Shown here: piece after piece, positions 5,517-10,432 of the stretch
How positions within the stretch are numbered: position 1 is the first letter of the stretch
Layout of the letters: the number at the start of each line of letters is the position of its first letter
Assembly: GCA_002393815.1 (NCBI GenBank)
Contig: DGUB01000035.1
Location: 1 to 10,432, forward strand
DNA from: Ruminococcus sp. UBA4321
GTDB lineage: Bacteria > Bacillota > Clostridia > Oscillospirales > Ruminococcaceae
Direction: 5' to 3'
DNA length: 10,432 nucleotides
Made by a program: the position numbers and the translations under genes
Notes under the pieces: generated by a model
The model's input: the letters and a program-made list of their open reading frames with translations, nothing else
Told to the model about the DNA's origin: nothing
Database searches by the model: none

Positions 5517-5545
5517 TTGACAGAAAGCAAAATCTGTAGTATAAT
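5517..5545 (+). promoter_or_regulatory. Consensus promoter for a plus-strand small RNA
   Basis: Perfect TTGACA (5517-5522) and TATAAT (5540-5545) are spaced by exactly 17 bp on the plus strand, opposite to all neighbouring genes. The predicted start is near 5552. A strong terminator follows about 30 bp later and there is no start codon between, so the product is a short untranslated RNA. Confidence 0.75.
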
Positions 5546-5568
5546 ATTTACAGATAGAGCAAATCTGT
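5520..5568. promoter_or_regulatory. Two similar palindromic operators around the small-RNA promoter
   Basis: ACAGAAAGCAAAATCTGT (5520-5537) and ACAGATAGAGCAAATCTGT (5550-5568) are imperfect palindromes and also near direct repeats of each other, with starts 30 bp apart (about three helical turns). The first covers the -35/spacer, the second the start site. Inside the pair, ATCTGTA...TACAGAT also frames the -10. This looks like a binding site for a dimeric regulator acting on the small RNA. Which protein binds is unknown; the sequence differs from the palindrome in front of the RHH gene. Confidence 0.5.
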
Positions 5569-5622
5569 CTGTTTCGTATAGAACGTTTGCAACTTTGGCG
5601 AGGGGCAACGTTCTATTTTTTT
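5552..5622 (+). ncRNA. Predicted ~70-nt antisense-type small RNA
   Basis: A transcript from the consensus promoter at 5517-5545 would run to the T7 tract at 5616-5622. It contains no ATG and no ORF of note. Its 3' half folds into the terminator hairpin and its 5' half carries the ACAGAT/ATCTGT palindrome. It is complementary to the 3' end and downstream leader of any RHH-79aa-HNH mRNA and ends within the RHH stop codon region. This position resembles the antisense RNA II between copG and repB in pMV158-type plasmids. It may limit expression of the 79-aa and HNH genes. Existence and function are predictions. Confidence 0.55.
5579..5622 (+). terminator. Intrinsic terminator of the small RNA
   Basis: TAGAACGTTTGC (5579-5590) pairs with GCAACGTTCTA (5605-5615) with one bulged T, leaving a 14-nt loop, and is followed by seven T (5616-5622). 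There is no T-run on the opposite side, so it works only for plus-strand transcripts. The stop codon of the RHH gene (5613-5615) is part of the stem. Confidence 0.8.
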
Positions 5623-5792
5623 AGTTTCTGGTACTGTTCTTCTATGCTGTCCCTGACAACTTCGGAACGGCTTTTTTTCTGGTCTTTGCATACTTCGTCC
5701 AGTTTTTCGACAGTGCTTTTGTCAAGTCTGACCCTCAACATAAAATCTTTCGGATTGTCCGTAAGTTTAGTACCTTTTTTCATAGCAGCCAT
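5613..5792 (-). CDS. Ribbon-helix-helix (CopG/Arc-type) transcriptional repressor, 59 aa
   Basis: A small MetJ/Arc/CopG-fold DNA-binding protein. The basic N-terminus MAAMKKGTKLTDNPK is followed by the DNA-contacting strand FMLRVRLDKSTVEKL (about residues 17-31). Two helices follow, with the turn KDQKKSRSEVVRDSIEEQYQ (about 36-55), the standard RHH layout at normal family length. The ATG at 5790-5792 is chosen because GAGAGGTGAG is immediately upstream; a TTG 15 nt earlier overlaps that site. Its own promoter is crossed by a perfect 12-bp-arm palindrome, so it probably represses itself. As the first gene of the inserted cassette, it could be a copy-control-like repressor or an antitoxin. The first fits better given the downstream antisense RNA. 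Confidence 0.8.
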   Translation of the reverse strand: MAAMKKGTKLTDNPKDFMLRVRLDKSTVEKLDEVCKDQKKSRSEVVRDSIEEQYQKLKK

Positions 5793-5809
5793 TTTCTCAC
5801 CTCTCAATC

Positions 5810-5855
5810 TTTGTTGCTACAATCTTATTATACCATGTAGCAACAAACTTGTCAA
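5810..5855 (-). promoter_or_regulatory. Consensus promoter with overlapping 12-bp-arm palindromic operator
   Basis: On the minus strand TTGACA (5850-5855) and TATAAT (5827-5832) are perfect with a 17-bp spacer and a TGG extended -10. A perfect inverted repeat TTTGTTGCTACA...TGTAGCAACAAA occupies 5810-5821 and 5836-5847 with a 14-bp centre, one arm over the spacer and the other over the start site. A bound dimer pair would block RNA polymerase. It is the likely autoregulatory site of the RHH protein encoded just downstream. Confidence 0.8.
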
Positions 5856-5882
5856 GAGGTTTTTGAAAAAAATATAAAATTT

Positions 5883-6656
5883 TTATTTTGACCTGTCCCA
5901 GTAATACACTTTTCCTTGCCATTCCTGATGGGAAGGTCTCGCACAGCCATGATAGGAAACTTCTACATAATTTGTTCCAAGTGCTTCGGCGTTGTCTTCG
6001 TTGATTTTCGCTGTCACCTGTGAAAGCCCTGTCATTACCGAACGCCGGGCGGCGACTTCAACCCGGTTAGACCATCCTGTTTCATAATCAATCGTTCTTA
6101 ATCCGGAATTCGTCATTTCGCTGACGGTTCGTTTCAGAACAGTATTGTAATCAAACGTTCCGGATGTGATTTGCAGCATGGCATTGTCGAGCGTCTGCTG
6201 ATAGTAATCTGCAATCGGCTTGAATGCAAGTTTTCCGTTCGGCTGACGAACTGCGAAGCCGAGACTTTGTGTGATATTCAGCATCGTTTCATGTGTCTGC
6301 GAAGCCACGGCTGAAATCAGCTGCTGCAAGCCCTGATTTTCATCAAACCGGATAAACTGCTTTCCGGCTGCCAAATAAAGCGAAGCATCGCGGACATAGC
6401 CTTTCTGAATCACGTCGCTGTACATCTGCTGGATTTCAGAAGCATTCAGATGCAGATGCTGTTTCAGCGCGTTCTGAATATCGCGCTTCGACATACCGAG
6501 TTCATACAGCCGTCGCAGCTGCCAGTCTGCGGAACTGGTGATTTCGCCGTTTATCCGGATTCGCCGGATGATATCGCTCATGATTTGCTTTTCGAGGTCT
6601 TTCATCCGGGAATCGAACATCATGGAGAAGTTTTCGATTTCGTTCGGCTTGAACAT
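5883..6656 (-). CDS. Minor capsid protein, N-terminal half (Phage_min_cap2/MuF type), interrupted
   Basis: This head protein sits at the portal vertex in related phages and is thought to enter or line the exit path for DNA. The ORF holds the N-terminal 257 residues. It has a helical region with MFDSRMKDLEKQIMSDIIRR, the segment GTFDYNTVLKRTVSEMTNSG, and RVEVAARRSVMTGLSQVTA (about residues 200-220). It ends in the family signature ARPSHQEWQGKVYYWDRSK. Full-length relatives continue with a YPDF...GYG...NCxHxFxPF region, which here lies 1.35 kb downstream at 4536 and beyond. The stop follows directly at the cassette border. Its ATG overlaps the portal stop by 1 nt (TGATG), so translation is coupled. 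The truncated protein lacks the part that contributes the C-terminal core. Confidence 0.82.
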   Translation of the reverse strand: MFKPNEIENFSMMFDSRMKDLEKQIMSDIIRRIRINGEITSSADWQLRRLYELGMSKRDIQNALKQHLHLNASEIQQMYSDVIQKGYVRDASLYLAAGKQFIRFDENQGLQQLISAVASQTHETMLNITQSLGFAVRQPNGKLAFKPIADYYQQTLDNAMLQITSGTFDYNTVLKRTVSEMTNSGLRTIDYETGWSNRVEVAARRSVMTGLSQVTAKINEDNAEALGTNYVEVSYHGCARPSHQEWQGKVYYWDRSK

Positions 6657-7975
6657 CAGTCAATCACCTGCGCACTCTGCGGAAGATTCTGCAAGGCGGT
6701 TTTCAGGTCTTCGCCGTACCATTTCGCGCGGTATTCTTCCGGGCGCATGATGCCAGCCTGTACGTCCTGCATATCCTGCTGACGCTCCGCCTGTTCATCG
6801 GCGAGAATGCTGTCCTTGAACGTACACGAAAAATCATAATTCCGCGTCATGCCGTTCCAGAACGCAAGCGCATAACTCAAATCATCCAGACAGTATTTCA
6901 GATTTTTCTGAATCGCCTTGACAGTGTTATACTTGCGCTGTTTGGCGGCGAGGATTTCCGTCGCGGTCTTGTCAACCGTCTGCGGATTGGAAATATCACC
7001 GTAAGCCAGTCCGACGGCGAATTCGATTTCGCGCTTGACGGCATCCAGACCGGCGAGAAAATTCGCATCACGAAGTGCCGGGGAAAATTCCTGAAACAAA
7101 TTTTCAATATCCATCGGAAAGAAAATGCTGTCCGAAATATCCGCCGTACCGTCCGGATTCTTCCGGAAGCCCTGCGAATCCGAAATAATGCGCCGCCGTG
7201 CGGATTCGTATTCCCATTCGATGCGCCCGAACTGTCTGTCCGCTTTCTGAAACAGTGCCGCCGCACTCTCGAAAATGCTGATTCCGCAGAAAGAATCATC
7301 GACAGTATTATCCACAGGATTGACGTAAAAGCCGAAACTCGGTCTTGTCATGCCCGGATAGCGGACGGACTCCGGAAGATGCGCCCATTCTGGAACGCTC
7401 TGCAAAGAAATCTCCCTGCCGAAAACATCCGGCGAACGGCTCAGAAATGCCCGGTTCGTGATAGTCAGACCGTCCGCGCCGAGTGTATGGCGTTCCAGGC
7501 GAATATGAAATTCATTGTCAGAAATTTTCCTGATTTCCGGAAAAATTACATCTGTCAACCTTTTATCTGCCGAAAACGCCAGAGGAACAAACTGCCCCTG
7601 CGCCAGATACTGCACACTTCCGGACTTCACGCCCAGCGGCTTGACCACCATGCCCCCTGCCGCAAGCCCTCTCTGGAGCTGAACGGACATATCCTGCATG
7701 GCATTTTCAAAAAGTCTTGCAAGCGTTTCATTCCGGATATTCCATGTCATTTCGTTGAGCGTGACATTCGCAAATTCCCGGACGACGGCATTTTCCAGCC
7801 GGAGCGAGACGATTTCTTTTCCGTCGCACCACGGCGCACAGCCCTGATACATCTGTTCCCATTCGCTGATTTTTGACAGCATTCTGTCCGAAATTGCGGC
7901 ATCCAGCCGATATGCCTGTTCGATAGTCCTGACCGGAAACAAACGCCTCACCCACTTTCTGAATCGCTCTAACAT
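6656..7975 (-). CDS. Portal protein, SPP1 gp6-like
   Basis: A 439-aa portal subunit: twelve copies usually form the ring through which DNA enters and leaves the head. Sequence support includes the N-terminal MLERFRKWVRRLFPVRTIEQ, the stretch YQGCAPW, an internal VKPLGVKSGSVQYLAQGQFV wing strand region, and FCGISIFESAAALFQKADRQ. A C-terminal acidic/amide-rich section includes FAVGLAYGDISNPQTVDKTA and TEILAAKQRKYNTVKAIQKN, a pattern typical of Phage_prot_Gp6. The ATG at 7973-7975 is 1 nt after the terminase stop and is preferred over an ATG-initiated extension inside the terminase gene. The order terminase, portal, minor capsid is the usual one. Confidence 0.88.
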   Translation of the reverse strand: MLERFRKWVRRLFPVRTIEQAYRLDAAISDRMLSKISEWEQMYQGCAPWCDGKEIVSLRLENAVVREFANVTLNEMTWNIRNETLARLFENAMQDMSVQLQRGLAAGGMVVKPLGVKSGSVQYLAQGQFVPLAFSADKRLTDVIFPEIRKISDNEFHIRLERHTLGADGLTITNRAFLSRSPDVFGREISLQSVPEWAHLPESVRYPGMTRPSFGFYVNPVDNTVDDSFCGISIFESAAALFQKADRQFGRIEWEYESARRRIISDSQGFRKNPDGTADISDSIFFPMDIENLFQEFSPALRDANFLAGLDAVKREIEFAVGLAYGDISNPQTVDKTATEILAAKQRKYNTVKAIQKNLKYCLDDLSYALAFWNGMTRNYDFSCTFKDSILADEQAERQQDMQDVQAGIMRPEEYRAKWYGEDLKTALQNLPQSAQVID

Positions 7976-7976
7976 G

Positions 7977-9545
7977 TTACTGCCCCCGCTTTTTCCAGAT
8001 GCGTTCCGTCGCGTAACGGACAGCATCTATGACATGGTCATTCCCATCCGGATATCCTGAAATGACATTGCCTTCTTTATCGCGCTCGTATTCCTTTTGC
8101 GTAAATTCCTGATAAGCTGCCGGACAGCGTTTCCGGTCGATGATAATCTTTCTCAGAGATTGCAGCCACTTGTAAGAATATTCCCGGCTGCCGGGACCCT
8201 TTTCGGCGGCTCTGGCGTTGAGTCCGAACGCCCGGTAATCGCCGACGGATTTGTTCTCTGCACTGTCGCAGGTAATCAGGTCATTCCCGGTGATGCCGAG
8301 TTTTTTAATCGCTTCGGCGGTCTGCTGATTGCTCTGCTTATTGCAGGTATACTCCTGAAAAATATACAGCGTATGCTGTGCCGGCTGATACTGCACCCGG
8401 ACAAATGCATACAAATCCGGATACCAGCCCCAGTCAACACCGTTGAGAATATTATCAAAATAAGAAATTTCTTCGTCGGTGATTTCCCGGATTTCGATAT
8501 TATCGAAAACGCTGCCGCCTGTGCCGTTGACTTCGCCCAGATATTCGTTTTCATAAGCGACCGGATTCGTTTCTTTCAGGAATTCCGCGTCATCAAGAAA
8601 CTGCTTTCCGAGCCATTTCTTCGGCACGGACAAATAATCCGATGCGGTGACAAGCTTGTCTTCCCGTTCTTCGCGGACGTATTTGTTCGCCCAGTTCTGT
8701 GCGGATTTCGGCGGATTGAAACTCTTGAACTTATACGCCGTATCTCCGCCGCGGATAACGGACTGTTCTATCTTCCGGACGGCTTCTTCGCCATAAAACT
8801 GGTCGAGTTCCTCAAACCATAAAATGCCGATATATCCTGATTTCGGCTTGATGGATTTTATCTTGTTCGGGTCATCCGCGCCGCGAAAATAAATCTTCTG
8901 TCCGGTCGATTTCCGGGTAATTTCCAGCGGAGATTTCGTGCCGATAAACTCTGCATCCAGATGCAGTTCCGTAATCGCCCACAGAATCTGACTGTAAACA
9001 GAATCTTTCAGCGTGTTCGACACCTGCCGCAGAACGCAGGCGTGCATATCCGGATTTTTCATCAGCAAATCAATCAGCACCAGACTGATGAAAGAACTCT
9101 TTGTTGAACCTCTGCCGCCCGGAAAATCATACTCGGAATGCTGATGTTCCGCAATGTCAAACAGCACTGACGAAAACGCCGGGGCAATCATCGCCGCCGG
9201 AATGTCGCTGTAAGCCGTTCCGGAAGCTTCCAGCGTAGATTTTTCATCGAACATGCCCAGATGTTTTCCCAGCAGCTCCAGAGCCTTGATTTTCTCCCTG
9301 CCGGAAATTTCCGTTTCCGTGAAGGCAACTTCTTCCAGTTCGGAAAGCACTCTGTCCGCCGTGATGCCGGTGCGTTCGGACTGTTTCGACCGCAGTTCCG
9401 AAATATATTTTAAAACGTTCTTTTTCGTGGTCAGTTTTCTCCCTGCGCCTGCATCCCGATAGCCCGCCCTGAGTGCCGCCTGTGTCGCGTTGAGGTCAAT
9501 CAGATATTCTTCGCAAAACTTCTTTTGTTTTTCAGTCAGTTTCAT
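7977..9545 (-). CDS. Terminase: small-subunit domain fused to large subunit (ATPase and nuclease)
   Basis: This 522-aa protein joins two normally separate packaging subunits. Residues 1-100 match Terminase_2 small subunits: LTEKQKKFCEEYLIDLNATQ, ALRAGYRDAGAGRKL, TGITADRVLSELEEVAF and the closing GREKIKALELLGKHLGMF. From about 113 it is a PBSX-type large subunit. Walker A is GGRGSTKSS (143-151) and Walker B with the catalytic Glu pair is IGILWFEELDQ (239-249). A coupling-like segment is YKFKSFNPPKSAQNW, and the RNase H-like nuclease Asp residues are GVDWG (D371), TCDSAE (D427) and NDHVIDAVRYA (D503 and D507). A short linker of about 12 residues connects the parts. There is no stop, frameshift or obvious internal start. 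The ATG at 9543-9545 has GGTGAGG just upstream. Domain calls are firm; a functional fused protein is an inference. Confidence 0.88.
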   Translation of the reverse strand: MKLTEKQKKFCEEYLIDLNATQAALRAGYRDAGAGRKLTTKKNVLKYISELRSKQSERTGITADRVLSELEEVAFTETEISGREKIKALELLGKHLGMFDEKSTLEASGTAYSDIPAAMIAPAFSSVLFDIAEHQHSEYDFPGGRGSTKSSFISLVLIDLLMKNPDMHACVLRQVSNTLKDSVYSQILWAITELHLDAEFIGTKSPLEITRKSTGQKIYFRGADDPNKIKSIKPKSGYIGILWFEELDQFYGEEAVRKIEQSVIRGGDTAYKFKSFNPPKSAQNWANKYVREEREDKLVTASDYLSVPKKWLGKQFLDDAEFLKETNPVAYENEYLGEVNGTGGSVFDNIEIREITDEEISYFDNILNGVDWGWYPDLYAFVRVQYQPAQHTLYIFQEYTCNKQSNQQTAEAIKKLGITGNDLITCDSAENKSVGDYRAFGLNARAAEKGPGSREYSYKWLQSLRKIIIDRKRCPAAYQEFTQKEYERDKEGNVISGYPDGNDHVIDAVRYATERIWKKRGQ

Positions 9546-9569
9546 GACCTCACCGCCTTCCTGCTATGT

Positions 9570-9608
9570 AAAAAGCAGAAACACCGGATAAAAATCCGAT
9601 GTTCCTGC
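9570..9608 (-). terminator. Strong intrinsic terminator in the terminase leader
   Basis: On the minus strand GCAGGAACATCGGAT (9594-9608) pairs over 15 bp, with two G-T pairs, with 9575-9589 around a TTTT loop, followed by five T (9570-9574). It ends 25 bp before the terminase ATG. It lies downstream of the promoter at 9667-9695, so it makes a short leader RNA of about 90 nt unless bypassed. Confidence 0.78.
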
Positions 9609-9666
9609 CGGAGAATTTTTTTGCTTTTCAAAGAAAGTAATACCCGCCTGCGCTTTTGCTATCTTA

Positions 9667-9695
9667 ATCATAACATATTCTGACAGTGTTATCAA
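9667..9695 (-). promoter_or_regulatory. Probable late promoter upstream of the terminase
   Basis: On the minus strand TTGATA (9690-9695) and TATGAT (9667-9672) are spaced 17 bp, with a TGT extended -10. The -35 overlaps the stop codon of the ArpU-like gene. The same stretch holds a tandem ATAACAC repeat at 10-bp spacing and an inverted ATAACA...TGTTAT pair (11-bp centre) across the spacer, possible sites for a regulator. The ArpU/RinA-like protein encoded just upstream is the obvious candidate but this is not shown. Between this promoter and the terminase there is only the leader and its terminator. Confidence 0.6.
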
Positions 9696-10117
9696 GTGTT
9701 ATTTTGTGTCATCTTTAAACTGTCAATGGATTTTCTGTGAACATGACCTTTGATGTATTCGAGAGAATATTTCGTTTCCTGTGCAATCTGCGTTTCTGTT
9801 TTATAGCCGAGAAAGCGCATTCTCAGATAAGTCTGATACAGCGGACGGTGAACCTGTGCAATCGCTTCACGGATTTCGGATTCAATGGCAGTCAGTTCCT
9901 GTTCTGCATCCTGAATTTCGTCATCAATTTCGGAGATGGCAGTAAATTTCTGTTCCGTGCCGTTTCCGGAATGCTGACCGGAAATGCTGTCGTAGGAGAT
10001 TCCGGCATATTCGGCTCTGGAAATGCGTTCCTGCCGTTCGGCATAAAGTCCGATGAGCTTTGTTCTCAGATTCCGCCCTCTGGACAGCCAGACAAGCTTC
10101 TGTTCCCGTTCTGTCAA
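9692..10117 (-). CDS. ArpU/RinA-like phage late-gene regulator (141 aa)
   Basis: The position just before the terminase and the sequence match the ArpU/RinA group of sigma-like activators of phage packaging genes. The N-terminus LTEREQKLVWLSRGRNLRTK is basic. A central acidic coiled coil (ISEIDDEIQDAEQELTAIES) precedes a C-terminal sigma-70 region 4-like HTH with LYQTYLRMRFLGYKTETQIA and SLEYIKGHVHRKSIDSL. The TTG at 10115-10117 is chosen as start because AAGGAG stands 8 nt upstream. The GTG codons at 10121-10126 would be too close to that site. It overlaps the upstream HTH gene or follows it by only 2 nt depending on the start, so the two are co-translated. It probably acts on the promoter at 9667-9695. 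Confidence 0.72.
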   Translation of the reverse strand: MTEREQKLVWLSRGRNLRTKLIGLYAERQERISRAEYAGISYDSISGQHSGNGTEQKFTAISEIDDEIQDAEQELTAIESEIREAIAQVHRPLYQTYLRMRFLGYKTETQIAQETKYSLEYIKGHVHRKSIDSLKMTQNNT

Positions 10118-10119
10118 AT

Positions 10120-10338
10120 TCACCACTCCTTTTTCTGGATAACGAGTTCATAGCCGAGCGTATCGAGCACTTTGCAGATGCTTTCAAGGCTCGCGGCGTG
10201 TTCGATATGCATGTTATGCACGGCGGTTTCATGGACTTTGCTGAGATGGGCTAACTCTCTGATAGTCCGGATTTTTCGCTGATTTGTCCATTCGTCAATC
10301 AGCTGTGCAATCTGCTGTCGGAGCATGTAGGCGTTCAT
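10120..10338 (-). CDS. Small HTH (Xre-like) DNA-binding protein, 72 aa
   Basis: A compact helix-turn-helix protein: MNAYMLRQQIAQLIDEWTNQ is followed by IRTIRELAHLSKVHETAVHN (about residues 23-42), where the turn lies. LESICKVLDTLGYELVIQKK follows, the closing helices seen in Xre/Cro-like domains. Its ATG overlaps the stop of the upstream DUF551-like gene (ATGA), and AAAGGAG lies about 10 nt before it. It is probably an auxiliary regulator in the phage late-control block. The repressor target is unknown. Confidence 0.68.
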   Translation of the reverse strand: MNAYMLRQQIAQLIDEWTNQRKIRTIRELAHLSKVHETAVHNMHIEHAASLESICKVLDTLGYELVIQKKEW

Positions 10339-10432
10339 GATTTCGGTTCTCCTTTCTGTTCCGGCGGTTCAGGGAGCGGCATCCAGTAAGACGGCGTTAC
10401 CATCAGCGGATAACCATCAGTATCACACCAGT
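10335..10432 (-). CDS. DUF551-like protein, C-terminal end (partial)
   Basis: The frame is open from the window edge to a TGA at 10335-10337. The visible 31 residues include SYWMPLPEPPEQKG. WMPLPEPP near the C-terminus is the hallmark of DUF551, a small phage and prophage family of unknown function often found among early or middle genes. The N-terminal part lies outside the window. It overlaps the next gene by 4 nt. Confidence 0.65.
   Translation of the reverse strand, partial: WCDTDGYPLMVTPSYWMPLPEPPEQKGEPKS

Larger units (their letters stand above)
4537..5885 (-). mobile_element. HNH-bearing cassette inserted in the minor capsid gene
   Basis: The N-terminal minor capsid ORF reads to WDRSK and meets a TAA in the very next codon (5883-5885). 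The C-terminal frame resumes at 4536 with EGDNLAVTNEYGYPDF. Joining codon 5886-5888 to 4536 restores a continuous WDRSK-EGDNLAV...GYPDF reading like intact family members. The 1349 bp in between have their own promoter, operator, repressor gene, small RNA, 79-aa gene, HNH/AP2-type endonuclease and terminator. No terminal inverted repeats or transposase are seen. It behaves like a homing-endonuclease insertion, perhaps intron-derived, though no intron core was identified. The exact ends are inferred. Confidence 0.55.

Noticed and set aside
5253..5792. RHH gene plus 79-aa gene as a classical type II toxin-antitoxin pair
   Set aside because: The genes are about 120 bp apart with an antisense RNA and operators between them, whereas type II pairs usually overlap or abut. 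The 79-aa protein resembles no toxin I know. It remains possible but is not supported.
4537..5885. A self-splicing group I or II intron in the minor capsid gene
   Set aside because: The split and HNH gene suggested it. However, the insert has its own promoters and terminators, an obvious T/G group I splice choice would not restore the frame, and I could not find intron core elements by eye. The cassette call was kept instead.
8097..8822. A 241-codon open frame on the plus strand opposite the terminase
   Set aside because: It lies wholly antisense to a terminase with intact motifs. It has no plausible ribosome binding site or recognisable domain, and its length is explained by the codon bias of the minus-strand gene.
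9610..9660. A riboswitch or known structured RNA in the terminase leader
   Set aside because: Apart from the terminator hairpin I saw no conserved aptamer motif or convincing alternative pairing.
1..10432. tRNA genes, rRNA, CRISPR arrays, transposases or integrase
   Set aside because: None were visible on either strand: no CCA-ended cloverleaf, no regularly spaced repeats beyond the 44-bp pair, and no DDE or recombinase motifs.

Overview
The window looks like the head-gene end of a temperate siphophage (a prophage or prophage remnant) from a low-to-moderate GC Firmicute, most likely a gut Clostridia/Ruminococcus-type host. This rests on the Shine-Dalgarno sites (AAGGAG and AAAGGAG types), consensus sigma-A promoters with 17-bp spacers, and the family make-up of the head genes. 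The taxon is an inference; no marker gene is present. Almost everything is read on the minus strand, so the biological order runs from the right edge to the left.

Right edge (10432 to 9570): the tail of a DUF551-like gene, a small HTH regulator and an ArpU/RinA-like late regulator form a tight overlapping run. A near-consensus promoter sits at the end of the ArpU-like gene, and a strong intrinsic terminator lies between it and the terminase. Packaging and head genes follow (9545 to 5883): an apparent fusion of terminase small and large subunits, an SPP1 gp6-like portal, and the N-terminal half of a minor capsid protein (Phage_min_cap2/MuF type).

Accessory block (5885 to 3050): the minor capsid gene is cut in two by a 1.35-kb cassette with its own promoter and terminator. 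The cassette holds a ribbon-helix-helix repressor with a 12-bp-arm palindromic operator, a convergent ~70-nt small RNA with its own consensus promoter and terminator, a 79-aa unknown protein and an HNH/AP2-type endonuclease. The layout resembles the copG/antisense-RNA control of pMV158-type plasmids. The C-terminal half of the minor capsid protein then resumes, with a +1 frame disruption, and is fused to an AT-rich C-terminal domain with clan-CD-like His and Cys motifs. This matches a MuF polymorphic toxin and is followed by a candidate immunity gene. A perfect consensus promoter lies inside the toxin ORF at the domain boundary. Nearly identical terminators stand at both ends of the toxin/immunity segment.

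Capsid block (3031 to 836): three small genes, a gp20-like scaffold and an HK97-type major capsid protein. Immediately after the capsid the phage order breaks. Eighteen codons of a head-tail connector run out of frame into a 38-codon piece of a tape-measure gene, which abuts a relaxase-like (3H motif) ORF. The whole tail module is missing here, so this locus is probably a decayed or rearranged prophage. A 44-bp perfect tandem duplication and the terminator of a plus-strand gene, probably host, close the left edge.
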